Source: UBA6055 sp965203755 (GTDB lineage Bacteria > Chloroflexota > Anaerolineae > Aggregatilineales > Phototrophicaceae). From it: a stretch of 64,000 bases of DNA. Location: positions 2,046,001-2,110,000 of the forward strand of contig OZ241910.1 of NCBI GenBank assembly GCA_965203755.1. Reading direction: 5' to 3'. This document shows positions 8,284 through 16,630 of this stretch, one piece after another. The first letter of the stretch is position 1, and each line of letters starts with the position of its first letter. The notes under the pieces are model-generated. The model did not search any database and was not told the origin of the DNA. It saw nothing but the letters and a program-made list of their open reading frames with translations. The position numbers and the translations under genes are program-made.

Positions 8284-9665
8284 AGGCGCTGCCCGTCCGC
8301 TGCCGATGAATCGGCCGTCATCAAGCGACCCAGCCGCTCCTTGAGGCTGCGGCGGCGCTGATGATACAGATCATGGTTGATTTGCCCTTGGTCATGCCGT
8401 TCGTCCAGCTGCGCGATTTGTCCAATCAGATGTTCAATCCGCCGCGATGGGTCTTGCCGGCGGCGTCCCAGAACAACGGCGCCCGCCATCATCGCCGCCA
8501 TCAGCCCGCCACCGCCGAGCAGCAGCGGCAGCAAGGCGTCGCTGGTTATCACGCTGCGGTCATCGCTGCTTGTGGCGAATGGATTGCCGCTTACTTCAAA
8601 AGCGAGGCGGGGACGGGTGTCCATTTGCAGCCGCCCCGAAAAGACGCGCAGCCCCTTGCTGGTGTTCCCGCCCGCATTCAGGCTCAACACCTCGCTCGTC
8701 ACGCGCAGGCTGTCGGGCAGGGTCACTGTGATTTCACCGTCAATCGCATTGTTAAAAGCCTGCTCCAGCATCAAGCCATCGACATAGGGAACAAAGTATT
8801 CCACCATGACTTCGTGCGAATCGCCAGGGAGGACGGGCAGGGTATCAATGACCGAGTCCGGCAGCTGCTCCATATCTTCAATAACCGCATAGCGCCCGTT
8901 CTCATCGCCGCTCATCATCCGTGCGCCCGCCGGAAATTGAATCAGCAGACTGGCTTCGCGGCCGTCGCCAAACCCGCGCCCGCTCGTGTAGATGCGGTCC
9001 GAATTATTGCGATAGCCGATAATCTGTGAAACAAACAGCCCGGAACCAAGCCCGTCCAGCTTCATTGCCTCAATGAACATATCAATGCGCGATACGCTGA
9101 CGGCAAAAGGGTCATCAGTCAGGTCATAGACGGTGATGTTTTGATGGTAGGGGCGGTCTGCGGGATGCCCGGCCGGCCGGCGGCGGCTGAACAGACGGCC
9201 GCGGTAAACCGCGCCGACCGTATAGGTGAAAGCCGTAGTCAGGGGAATGCCGTCAAATGTAAAGCTGAAGTCGTCGTCGAGGCGGGTTTCGGCAAAGCTG
9301 AACCCAAGCTCGGCATTGCCATATTGCAGCTGCGCCACCGTATCCGCCGGCAGGCTGCCGCCGGCGGTTCCATGCTGCACCTTGCCGGTGAAACTGCCAA
9401 TCGGGAGGCGCTGATTGACGCTTGCCTCATCGCTTTCGTCAGGGTTTGCCAGCGATTGCATCCGCGCATAAGCCGCCGCGGCCGCAATGTCCGGCTTCGC
9501 TGGCGGGAATGCCTGCTCTTCGGTATGGGTCTCATTCGCCGTCAAGGCTGGCGCCGATATTGCGACTGTGGCGATGATCTGCGGTTCGCCGCCCAGCCCG
9601 CCGCAAGCCGTCAGGCCCAAACCGAAAATCAGCAGCGATAGAATCAGCCTGTGTAATATGATCAC
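8280..9665 (-). CDS. Lipoprotein with C-terminal membrane helix and SHOCT-like tail
   Basis: A 461-aa protein not assigned to a named family. It begins with a lipoprotein signal and lipobox (GLGLTACGG, Cys 21). A large extracytoplasmic beta-rich region follows, with a segment resembling carboxypeptidase-regulatory-like folds (QLQYGNAELGFSFAETRLDD). A membrane helix lies near residue 380-400 (LLPLLLGGGGLMAAMMAGAVVL). The cytoplasmic tail has IAQLDERHDQGQINHDLYHQ, a short-linker helix pattern very like the tail of the CcmI-like neighbour. It overlaps genes on both sides by 4 nt and is thus embedded in the ccm operon. A Chloroflexota-specific assembly factor is plausible but unproven. Confidence 0.7.
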   Translation of the reverse strand: MIILHRLILSLLIFGLGLTACGGLGGEPQIIATVAISAPALTANETHTEEQAFPPAKPDIAAAAAYARMQSLANPDESDEASVNQRLPIGSFTGKVQHGTAGGSLPADTVAQLQYGNAELGFSFAETRLDDDFSFTFDGIPLTTAFTYTVGAVYRGRLFSRRRPAGHPADRPYHQNITVYDLTDDPFAVSVSRIDMFIEAMKLDGLGSGLFVSQIIGYRNNSDRIYTSGRGFGDGREASLLIQFPAGARMMSGDENGRYAVIEDMEQLPDSVIDTLPVLPGDSHEVMVEYFVPYVDGLMLEQAFNNAIDGEITVTLPDSLRVTSEVLSLNAGGNTSKGLRVFSGRLQMDTRPRLAFEVSGNPFATSSDDRSVITSDALLPLLLGGGGLMAAMMAGAVVLGRRRQDPSRRIEHLIGQIAQLDERHDQGQINHDLYHQRRRSLKERLGRLMTADSSAADGQRL

Positions 9666-10069
9666 CCTGCATTTTCCCGATAAGGCGGCGCTTCGCTATC
9701 GCGCCAGGCGAGAATGGCGTCTTCAATCGCGCGGTCGATTCGTTCAGCATCAGCGCCGGCGGAATCCGCCAAACTGCGCTGTGCATCCAGCTGCTCCTGC
9801 ATCCGCAGCAATCGAATGCCGCGATGCACCCAGACTTCGCGCTCTTCCTGGTAATCGGCTTCGCTGATTTTGCCGGTCGAAAAATCTTCGTCAAGGTCGC
9901 GGATGTTCGTCAGCACGCGCTCATAATAAGCCTGAACGCGGTCAGTTTGCTGTTGGATGCGGCGCTTTGATCGGTTTTGTCGGCGCGATGGTCTTATCAA
10001 AGGATAAACCACCAGCAAAACGGCAGCGCATATCAGCGCAATCGAAATCATCAGACCAAGGATGCTCAT
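9662..10069 (-). CDS. CcmI/CycH-like short membrane protein
   Basis: A 135-aa protein with one N-terminal membrane helix (LGLMISIALICAAVLLVVYP), then a basic stretch and a cytoplasmic coiled coil with TNIRDLDEDFSTGKISEADY. That stretch is the signature seen at the N-terminus of CcmI proteins (LRDLdfDyatGKLsexDY). Full CcmI carries TPR repeats that hold apocytochrome; none are present here, so this is a short form. Overlaps ccmG and the lipoprotein gene by 4 nt each, which supports a cytochrome c assembly role. Confidence 0.65.
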   Translation of the reverse strand: MSILGLMISIALICAAVLLVVYPLIRPSRRQNRSKRRIQQQTDRVQAYYERVLTNIRDLDEDFSTGKISEADYQEEREVWVHRGIRLLRMQEQLDAQRSLADSAGADAERIDRAIEDAILAWRDSEAPPYRENAG

Positions 10070-10650
10070 GATGAGCCTGCCAGCAATGCTTCGATAGCGC
10101 CGCTTAAACCGGCATAATCCACGCTGCCGATGATGAACTGCTGGATGCTGCCGTCCCTGCCAATCAGAAAGCTCTCTGGCGGCGCTTGGACGCGGTACAA
10201 ATGGGCAATCTCTTGACCAAGGTCTTCGCCATTGGGATAGGTGATGCCGAACTCCTCAATAAACATCATGGCTTTCTCCCGCGAGCTTTCCAGCATATTG
10301 ACGCCAACAATCGCAAATCCCTCGTCCTTATAGTCAGTGTAGAGCGCCTGAAGTTCGGGCGCTTCGTCGCGGCAGGGCGGGCACCAGCTTGCCCAAAAGT
10401 TGATGAGCGTCACCTGACCGCGGTAATCGGAAAGCTGGAAGCCGGCGCCATCAAACAGCTTCAAATAAAAATTCGGCGCCGGGCCGCGCTGCGGCTGGCT
10501 GGTGTTTTGACGAGCCAGCTGAACCCCCAGCGCGGCCGCAGCCGCAATCATGCCAATGACCAGCGCAGCCGACCCCCAGCTTGGGCGTTTGCCTTGAGGT
10601 TTTTCGGCATTGGCGGTCTCCAGAAATTCGAGACGTTCAAGGTCGCTCAT
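10066..10650 (-). CDS. ccmG: CcmG/DsbE-like membrane-anchored thiol-disulfide oxidoreductase
   Basis: The product is 194 aa: a short cytoplasmic N-terminus, one membrane helix (WGSAALVIGMIAAAAALGVQ) and a TlpA-type thioredoxin domain facing outward. The active site is NFWASWCPPCRDEAPEL, and the cis-Pro region reads RVQAPPESFLIGRDG, a CcmG-like V-x-x-x-P-E-T/S-F motif. It keeps apocytochrome CXXCH thiols reduced for haem ligation. The start is ATG 10648-10650; the longer frame to 10821 overlaps ccmH and reads like shadow sequence. The gap to ccmH is 31 nt. Confidence 0.88.
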   Translation of the reverse strand: MSDLERLEFLETANAEKPQGKRPSWGSAALVIGMIAAAAALGVQLARQNTSQPQRGPAPNFYLKLFDGAGFQLSDYRGQVTLINFWASWCPPCRDEAPELQALYTDYKDEGFAIVGVNMLESSREKAMMFIEEFGITYPNGEDLGQEIAHLYRVQAPPESFLIGRDGSIQQFIIGSVDYAGLSGAIEALLAGSS

Positions 10651-10681
10651 CTTGCCTGCCTGTTCTTTATCGGCTTTGCCG

Positions 10682-11182
10682 CTAGCGTCTTGCCAGCAGA
10701 TCTTCTTCCAGACGCTGACGATACCGCTCCGCTGCGGCGCCGGCTGTCGGCTGGCTTTCCTGTGCCATGGTAAGTTTCTGATGCTGTCCAAAGCGGATGA
10801 AAGTGAGTATGCCGACGGCAATCGCCAGCAAGGCCGACAGAAGCGGGATCATCACCGTCAAGGCCCGCAGAACCGGATCCTGCGGGACACCAACCACCTG
10901 GTCGCCAAAGCGGCGGACAAAGCTCTCGATGACCTCCTGCTCCGATTGGCCGGCCGCCAGTTGAACTCGAATCTCTTCTTTCCAATCGACGCAGGCGCGG
11001 GTCTGGCATTCATCCAGCGGGATGTTTTCGCATACCGGGCAATACATCTTTTGCGCTACACGGTTCACGGCGCTGTCAGAAACAGCCTTGTCCTGCGCCG
11101 ATGCGGTCAGGGTCAAAGCCAGCAGCAAAGCGATGCAGCCTGCCCGCCAGCCGATAGAATTCGCAGCCCGTCCAATCATCAT
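10682..11182 (-). CDS. ccmH: CcmH-like cytochrome c maturation thiol oxidoreductase
   Basis: A 166-aa exported, anchored protein: signal peptide (AGCIALLLALTLTASA), then the redox motif YCPVCENIPLDECQTRACVD near residue 47, then a three-helix bundle (QEVIESFVRRFGDQVV), a C-terminal membrane helix and a short tail. The CxxC is CPVC rather than the proteobacterial LRCxxC. Two more Cys in the same loop (DECQTRAC) are a lineage feature. The ATG at 11180-11182 overlaps the ccmF stop as ATGA, which fixes the start; the open frame continues upstream inside ccmF. Confidence 0.85.
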   Translation of the reverse strand: MMIGRAANSIGWRAGCIALLLALTLTASAQDKAVSDSAVNRVAQKMYCPVCENIPLDECQTRACVDWKEEIRVQLAAGQSEQEVIESFVRRFGDQVVGVPQDPVLRALTVMIPLLSALLAIAVGILTFIRFGQHQKLTMAQESQPTAGAAAERYRQRLEEDLLARR

Positions 11183-13242
11183 GCGGCCCTCACCGCTTCG
11201 CGTTCGCGGCGGTTTGGCGCCGGCGCGACCTTGGGGTAAGCGGCTATCGCCGTGCCGATGATGAGGATAATGCCGCCCCACCAGACCAGATTCACCAACG
11301 GATTGATATAGATGCGGAAGGTGGCCTGCTGGCTGCCGCCGGCGATCAGCAGCACATAAACATCGTTCTCCAACGTACTGTGCGCCCCGGCAATCGTCAT
11401 CGGCATATTCGGATAATCGTCAATGCGCGGACGAATTTGGGCGATTTCCTGCTGGCCGCGGAAAATCGTGACGGCGGCGATGTTCATCATCCGCCCGTCA
11501 GCCGCCTGCGCCCGCGTGAAATGGTCATAGCGCAGTTCATAATCCTGGATGGCGACTCGCTCGCCGCGCGCCAAAGTATGCTGCGCCTCGGTTTGAAAAA
11601 TCGTGCTGCCGATCACCCCAATGCCGATCACCGTCACGCCCAGATGCACGATATACCCGCCATAACGGCGCTGATTGCGGCCGAACAGAGCCATGAGCGC
11701 CAGCAGTCTGTTTTCCCGCAGGGTCTGATGACGCGCCTTTGCCCCACGGTAAATCTCATACAGGGCGACGCAGGCGGCAAACAAGACCACCCCATAACCC
11801 AAAATGGCGGCCGGCAGGCGCATGCCGCTAATCACCGCCAGCATGACGCTGACCAAGGTCATCATCATCGGAATGGCGATTGCCTTTCCCAGCCGCTTGA
11901 CCGACGTCCGGCCCCAAGCCGACAGCGGCGCGATGCCCATCAGAACATACATGGCGATAAACAGCGGCACAGTATAAAATTCAAAGGTTTCGGCGCCGAT
12001 GGTGACTTCTTTGCCAAAGAACAGTTCGGATGCAATCGGCAGACCGAAGCTCCCCCAAAAAATGGCTGCGAACAGGGCGATGAAAATCACATTGTTCAGC
12101 ACAAACATGGATTCTCGACTAAGGATATTGGCGAATTGATGCTCATCCCGCAGTTCGCCGCGATGCCAGCGCCAGAGCAGCATCGTCAGTGAAATCGCGG
12201 TCATCACGGTCCAGAACGCCAGCATCGGGAATCCGACCTCGCTGCGGGCAAAGCTGTGGACGCTTTCGATGACGCCGCTGCGGGTGGCGAAAGCGCCGAA
12301 CAAAACGGCGGAAAAAGTCGCGATCACCAGCGCCATATTCCAGACTTTGAGCATCCCGCGCTTTTCCTGGATCATCACGCTGTGAATAAAAGCGGTGCCG
12401 ACCAGCCAAGGCAGAAAGGCGGCGTTTTCGACCGGGTCCCAACCCCAGTATCCCCCCCAGCCCAATACATCGTAAGCCCAGCGCCCGCCAAGTATCAGCC
12501 CCAGACTTAGAAATATCCAGGCGACCAGCGACCAGCGGCGGGCCGCCTGAATCCAGCCGGTCGATAAATCGCCCGACGCCAGCGCCGACATGGCAAAGGC
12601 AAAGGGTATCGTGAAGCCAACAAAGCCGAGATACAGCATCGGCGGGTGGATAACCATGCCAAAATGACGCAGCAGCGGGTTTAATCCGGTGGCTGTGCCG
12701 GCGAGGTTCGCCCGGTCGGGCGCGATGGCTTGGGGCGGGATCAAGACGGCTTCAATCACCTGTTCGGCCGGCGGCCGGTCGGGCAGTATCCACCAGCGCT
12801 CAAAAGGATTTTCCAAAAACAGGGACAGCCCCAAAAAGAATGCCAGCGTCGCCGTCATGCAGGCTGTGGCATAAGGCATCCACCGCGGCTCGCGGCGCCA
12901 ATGAAGCCAGATGGCGACAAAGATGAAGAGGCTCATCAAGAGCGACCAGAACAAAAGCGAACCGCGCTGCGAACCCCAAAGCGCCGTCAAACGATAGATG
13001 GCTGGGGTTTGCGGGTCGGTCACCGACCAGACGTAACTTAGCTGATACTGTTCGGTCATCAGGGCGATAACCAGCATCATCGTGGCCAGCAGCGCCGCCG
13101 GGAAGGTAAGCAGGGCGGCATTGCGCCCACTGTGCATCAGGTCGCCGCGCCGCCGCCGAACTCCAGCGACCGACGCAATCAGCGCATAAATCGCCAGTGA
13201 AAATGCCAAAGCCAGGGATACAAGCCCGATTTCTGCCAGCAT
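11179..13242 (-). CDS. ccmF: CcmF haem lyase core subunit
   Basis: A 687-aa protein with about 15 membrane helices. The WWD haem-binding domain reads WGGYWGWDPVENAAFLPWL and is followed by TAFIHSVMIQEKRGMLKVWN and ATRSGVIESVHSFA, all strongly conserved in CcmF. Late in the protein comes a periplasmic region after YGGYIVHLGVTVIGIG. CcmF takes haem from holo-CcmE and joins it to apocytochrome with CcmH/CcmI. It starts directly at the ccmE stop (1-nt overlap). Length is normal. Confidence 0.96.
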   Translation of the reverse strand: MLAEIGLVSLALAFSLAIYALIASVAGVRRRRGDLMHSGRNAALLTFPAALLATMMLVIALMTEQYQLSYVWSVTDPQTPAIYRLTALWGSQRGSLLFWSLLMSLFIFVAIWLHWRREPRWMPYATACMTATLAFFLGLSLFLENPFERWWILPDRPPAEQVIEAVLIPPQAIAPDRANLAGTATGLNPLLRHFGMVIHPPMLYLGFVGFTIPFAFAMSALASGDLSTGWIQAARRWSLVAWIFLSLGLILGGRWAYDVLGWGGYWGWDPVENAAFLPWLVGTAFIHSVMIQEKRGMLKVWNMALVIATFSAVLFGAFATRSGVIESVHSFARSEVGFPMLAFWTVMTAISLTMLLWRWHRGELRDEHQFANILSRESMFVLNNVIFIALFAAIFWGSFGLPIASELFFGKEVTIGAETFEFYTVPLFIAMYVLMGIAPLSAWGRTSVKRLGKAIAIPMMMTLVSVMLAVISGMRLPAAILGYGVVLFAACVALYEIYRGAKARHQTLRENRLLALMALFGRNQRRYGGYIVHLGVTVIGIGVIGSTIFQTEAQHTLARGERVAIQDYELRYDHFTRAQAADGRMMNIAAVTIFRGQQEIAQIRPRIDDYPNMPMTIAGAHSTLENDVYVLLIAGGSQQATFRIYINPLVNLVWWGGIILIIGTAIAAYPKVAPAPNRREREAVRAA

Positions 13243-13778
13243 TACCCGTGTTCCGGAATATCTTTCAAACCGTCGGGGGTGGTTTCTTCAAAGCGGCTTG
13301 GGCATTTTAACAGCAGTTCGGTGGCATGAAATACACCGTCTGCCGCCAGCGCGCCGGTCAAAATAGCCTGCGCTTCATGTTGCAGCAGGTCGGGGATGGC
13401 GGCGTCTTCTACCAGGACATTCATGCGGGCGGCATCGGGCTCTTCGAGCGCCGCGCGCAGCGCTTGAGCCAGATCATCAAATTCAGTCGGGATATGCACA
13501 ATCTCGAAGCGGATAATCGCCTTTTCGCTGTCATATTCGATGCTTTCGCCATCGACGGCGCCAGAAACGCGCACTGTTTGTCCGCGATACGCGGCGTCCT
13601 TCAGGGCTTCCTCCACCGTGATAAAAAACCGCGCGCCTTGCAAAGTGCCCGAAACCAGCAGATAGAGCACAGCCGCCAAAATCAAGCCTCCGCCAATCAG
13701 GAATTTAAGCCGTTCAATACCAAGACCCTTGCGCGGCGTTTCAAGATGCTTCGGCTTTTCCCATGTGATCTCTGCCAT
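13242..13778 (-). CDS. ccmE: CcmE haem chaperone, CxxxF variant
   Basis: A 178-aa protein with a basic cytoplasmic start, one membrane helix (FLIGGGLILAAVLYLLVSG) and the beta-barrel OB-fold seen in CcmE (TVRVSGAVDGESIEYD, then FEIVHIPTEFDDL). CcmE carries haem covalently, through His in the HxxxY motif or Cys in the CxxxY form. Here the motif reads KCPSRFEE: Cys 159 is present, but the axial Tyr four residues on is Phe 163. The codon is clearly TTT. First ccm gene of the operon. Confidence 0.85.
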   Translation of the reverse strand: MAEITWEKPKHLETPRKGLGIERLKFLIGGGLILAAVLYLLVSGTLQGARFFITVEEALKDAAYRGQTVRVSGAVDGESIEYDSEKAIIRFEIVHIPTEFDDLAQALRAALEEPDAARMNVLVEDAAIPDLLQHEAQAILTGALAADGVFHATELLLKCPSRFEETTPDGLKDIPEHG

Positions 13779-13856
13779 AGTGCTGCCTGCCTATGATACA
13801 AGCGAACGCGGCCCTCTTGCTTTTGATTATATCTGATTCGGCGAATGATGCCGTCT

Positions 13857-14069
13857 TTATTCGTCTTCTTCGGATACAGACTGCCCCCAGTGGATCACGA
13901 ACACGCCGCCGATGCCGGCAATCCCCAAAAACAAGACCAGCATCCCCAGTCCGGCCGGCGAGGAAGCGCTTTCACCGTCTTGGGCAAAGGCTGTGCCAAG
14001 CGGCATCAAAAAGACCGCAAGCGCTAAAAAGAGGGCTTTCGCTTGGCTTAATCGTGACAGGTTCATCAT
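13857..14069 (-). CDS. Small exported single-helix membrane protein (CcmD candidate)
   Basis: A 70-aa protein with a signal-like start (ALFLALAVFLMPLGTAFAQ), a short Ser/Ala/Gly linker, one membrane helix (GLGMLVLFLGIAGIGGVFVI) and an acidic tail (SVSEEDE). It sits just before ccmE in the operon. CcmD, otherwise missing from this full ccm set, is a small one-helix protein often coded next to ccmE. CcmD normally lacks a cleavable signal, so the match is by position and size only. Confidence 0.55.
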   Translation of the reverse strand: MMNLSRLSQAKALFLALAVFLMPLGTAFAQDGESASSPAGLGMLVLFLGIAGIGGVFVIHWGQSVSEEDE

Positions 14070-14139
14070 GGCCGCTCCGGATTGGCTTGTTCGCTATGCG
14101 CCTCATTGTACTCGCAAACCGGGCGCATGCAAGGACAGC

Positions 14140-14526
14140 TTATACGGCTTGCAGCTTCATCAGGTCATACAGGGTGAAAGCAAGCAGCAATGTCAATGCC
14201 GCCAGCGCGACCGCCAGATAACCCCAGCGATGTTTATAGCCAATCGTCCAAAAGCGGCGCAGGCTGAAAAAGATCGACGCCATCGCCATCAGGTTAATCA
14301 GCAGCAGAATCGGTATGGTCGCATCGGCTGCGATTCCCACGATGGGCAGCAGAAAGGGCAGCAGGACATATTGCAGGATGCAGCGCAGGCCAGAAAACAT
14401 CAGCGATAAGGTCAGGGCATTTTCGGCGCGGCGGGTCTGCGCCGCTGGATTGCTTTTCGGGGCGGCATCAGCCGGGCTGCTGATAAGCAGCAGACGGCTC
14501 ATAATGTGGTCGGCGCGGCTGTTCAT
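14140..14526 (-). CDS. Hypothetical multi-helix membrane protein
   Basis: A 128-aa protein of unknown family. After a 35-residue polar start it has about three hydrophobic helices (LSLMFSGLRCILQYVLLPFL; TIPILLLINLMAMASIFFSL; GYLAVALAALTLLLAFTLYD). No haem, metal or catalytic motif is visible. It lies between the mono-heme cytochrome and the 70-aa gene in the superoperon, with gaps of about 70 nt on both sides, so it may be an assembly or anchoring subunit for the cytochrome complex. Confidence 0.65.
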   Translation of the reverse strand: MNSRADHIMSRLLLISSPADAAPKSNPAAQTRRAENALTLSLMFSGLRCILQYVLLPFLLPIVGIAADATIPILLLINLMAMASIFFSLRRFWTIGYKHRWGYLAVALAALTLLLAFTLYDLMKLQAV

Positions 14527-14593
14527 CGGCGCGGTCGCCTCGGTTGGTCAAACATTGAATTGGCATGAGTTTAGCATTCGCTTGCCTGAATTG

Positions 14594-15298
14594 CTATGAT
14601 GATTCCTCGTCCGGCAGTTGATCCTGACTGTCAAGATAAGCGACCAGGTCGGCAAGCTGCTGGACTGTAAGCTGACTGTGGTAGATATCTGGCATGGTCG
14701 CCGCGTAATCGGGGGCGAGATAAGCCATCGGCTGTACAATGCTTTCCACAAGATACTGATGATGCCCATAGCCCTCAAATGCTGGCAGCTGCAAGCGAAT
14801 ATCATTGACCCGCGTCCAGGCGCCGGCGGTCAGCGGGGCGGCGGCTTCATTTTCATGGCAGCCGGCGCAGCCTAGCACAGCGCCGCCTAATGCCGGTTCC
14901 AATCCATTGTAGAGCAGCTGCCCGGTCAGTGGGTCGCCAGAATAATTTTCCAACTCGATCATGATCTTTTCGACGTCATCGCCTACAGCCTGCGCCGCAA
15001 TCAGTTCGTCCGGGGACACCCATGCCAATGCCTGCTCCAGCATGATGCTGGTTTCGGGCTCACTGGGAACATAGCCGCAGCGCAAAGCCATCGCCTGATA
15101 AGCCGCGCCCAGCCGAAACAGGTTGGCAAGGCCTTGCTGGCGGTCGCCGGCGAAATCCGGCGTCAGGAATTGGGCGAAGGCGCCCTGCTGCTGTGCCAGG
15201 CTGTCCGGCAAACAATCGGCGGCGGGTTCGTCCTGCGCCATGCCCGGCAGCCATAAAATGAGCAGCATGAGTGGCAAAAGAGCTTGGTGCATGTTCAT
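14594..15298 (-). CDS. Mono-heme c-type cytochrome
   Basis: A 234-aa exported protein. It starts with a signal peptide (LLPLMLLILWLPGMAQ) and has one haem site, CAGCHEN, around residue 150. After it come RLQLPAFEGYGHHQYLVESI and AATMPDIYHSQLTVQQLADL, with a likely Met axial ligand in TMPDIY. The C-terminal part is clearly related to the end of the di-heme neighbour (YLxESIVQPxAYLxxxY). The ATG at 15296-15298 is preceded by TTAGGAAG. Probably an electron carrier or subunit working with the Rieske/cytochrome b pair. Confidence 0.85.
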   Translation of the reverse strand: MNMHQALLPLMLLILWLPGMAQDEPAADCLPDSLAQQQGAFAQFLTPDFAGDRQQGLANLFRLGAAYQAMALRCGYVPSEPETSIMLEQALAWVSPDELIAAQAVGDDVEKIMIELENYSGDPLTGQLLYNGLEPALGGAVLGCAGCHENEAAAPLTAGAWTRVNDIRLQLPAFEGYGHHQYLVESIVQPMAYLAPDYAATMPDIYHSQLTVQQLADLVAYLDSQDQLPDEESS

Positions 15299-15366
15299 CG
15301 CGCTGCACTTCCTAAATGAAAAAGCCCCCGAAACCGAGGACTTGACCATCATCCTGCCGGCGCCGA

Positions 15367-16611
15367 TTATTCTTGCGTCATCAGGAATGCGATCATATCC
15401 GCCAAGCGCTGATTCTCCATGCGAATGCCAAAGTTCTCTGGCATGACGCCCGAATTGTAACCATCAACAAGATAAGCGTTCGGCTGAACGATGCTCTCGA
15501 TGAGATACATTTCGCCGCTGTAGCCGGCGAACCGCGGCTGGGTCAGACGTTCGGTCTGTATCCGCGTCCAGGTGCCTATCGTGTCCGGTGCGCTGGCGCC
15601 GGCGCGGTGACAGTCCGAACATTTGTATTCGTTTTCATAAAGATCGGCGCCGCTGACGGCGCTGCCGACGATGCCTTCATCCGCCCAGCGCTGCAAGATG
15701 CCCTCAACATTGTCCCCAACCGGTGGCGGCGGCGGCTCGCTGGGCAGTGAACCGTCAGCCAAGGGCTTGCCGTACTGCTGTACGGCGATGAAATCTTCCT
15801 GTGTCCAGGCGCCGCCCTTGTCCCAGTTGAGGATGTAGGCGGCGATGTCTTCAAGCTGGTCTTCGCGCAAGGGGCCGCCGGCAGTCTGTGACCAGGCGGC
15901 CATCCCGCCGGCGCTGTTGGGCCAAACGTTGAGGCTGCCCGGCCGGCCGTGAATCAGCGTCGTGACGACATAGCCGTGCAGATCGCCGCCCCATCCCACC
16001 TGCGCCAAGCGAGTGCCATTGCTGTTAAAGAAGATCTCGACTTCATTGTCGCTTGTTGTCTCGATGTCCTGCACCGACTCCCACTGTGGGAAGAGGTCTC
16101 GTTCCACTGCCATTTCCAGAGACTCAAGTATGCCGGCGCGGGCGCTGACGGCTTCGGCGATGACCGTTTCCTGTTCCTGCATTTGCTGGTCAATCGCTTC
16201 CAATTCATCAAAGATTTTGTCCTGCCGTTCTTCGGCCGGTGGATTTTCGCTGTCGGTTAGCTCTGCCAGCAGCGCTTCGCTTAATTGATTCAGACGCACC
16301 AGGGAACGATTGGCGTTGGTGATGGCGCTGGTTTGTTCCGCCACCGGGTCAAAACCAAAGAAGTGCGGGCTGTTCAGGGCCGGCGCGCGGTCACCCGATC
16401 CCAAACCTTCTTCGCCATGACATTCGGCGCAAAGGGAAGCGAAGAGTTCGGCGCCGCGCTCAATAGACCGGCCAGTGTGCTGCTGGACAAAAGCCTGCAT
16501 CCGCGCTTCCTCGTTGATTGCGACCCATCCGACCAGAATCATGATGGCGACAAACATCGAAATGCCCGCCAGGATGCGACCTTCGATTGATCTGATATGT
16601 AACCGATCCAT
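15367..16611 (-). CDS. Membrane-anchored di-heme c-type cytochrome
   Basis: A 414-aa protein anchored by an N-terminal helix (ILAGISMFVAIMILVGWVAI). It has two CxxCH sites: CAECH at 61-65 and CSDCH at 331-335. The first heme domain seems to be split by an insertion of about 150 residues, because its expected Met-ligand region (GGMAAWSQTAGGPLREDQ) only appears near residue 245. The second domain ends with SGVMPENFG, a typical Met-ligand loop. Directly downstream of the cytochrome b gene (20 nt), so it likely replaces cytochrome c1 or f in this complex. Confidence 0.87.
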   Translation of the reverse strand: MDRLHIRSIEGRILAGISMFVAIMILVGWVAINEEARMQAFVQQHTGRSIERGAELFASLCAECHGEEGLGSGDRAPALNSPHFFGFDPVAEQTSAITNANRSLVRLNQLSEALLAELTDSENPPAEERQDKIFDELEAIDQQMQEQETVIAEAVSARAGILESLEMAVERDLFPQWESVQDIETTSDNEVEIFFNSNGTRLAQVGWGGDLHGYVVTTLIHGRPGSLNVWPNSAGGMAAWSQTAGGPLREDQLEDIAAYILNWDKGGAWTQEDFIAVQQYGKPLADGSLPSEPPPPPVGDNVEGILQRWADEGIVGSAVSGADLYENEYKCSDCHRAGASAPDTIGTWTRIQTERLTQPRFAGYSGEMYLIESIVQPNAYLVDGYNSGVMPENFGIRMENQRLADMIAFLMTQE

Positions 16612-16630
16612 GTATTGTTCTTCCTATTCG

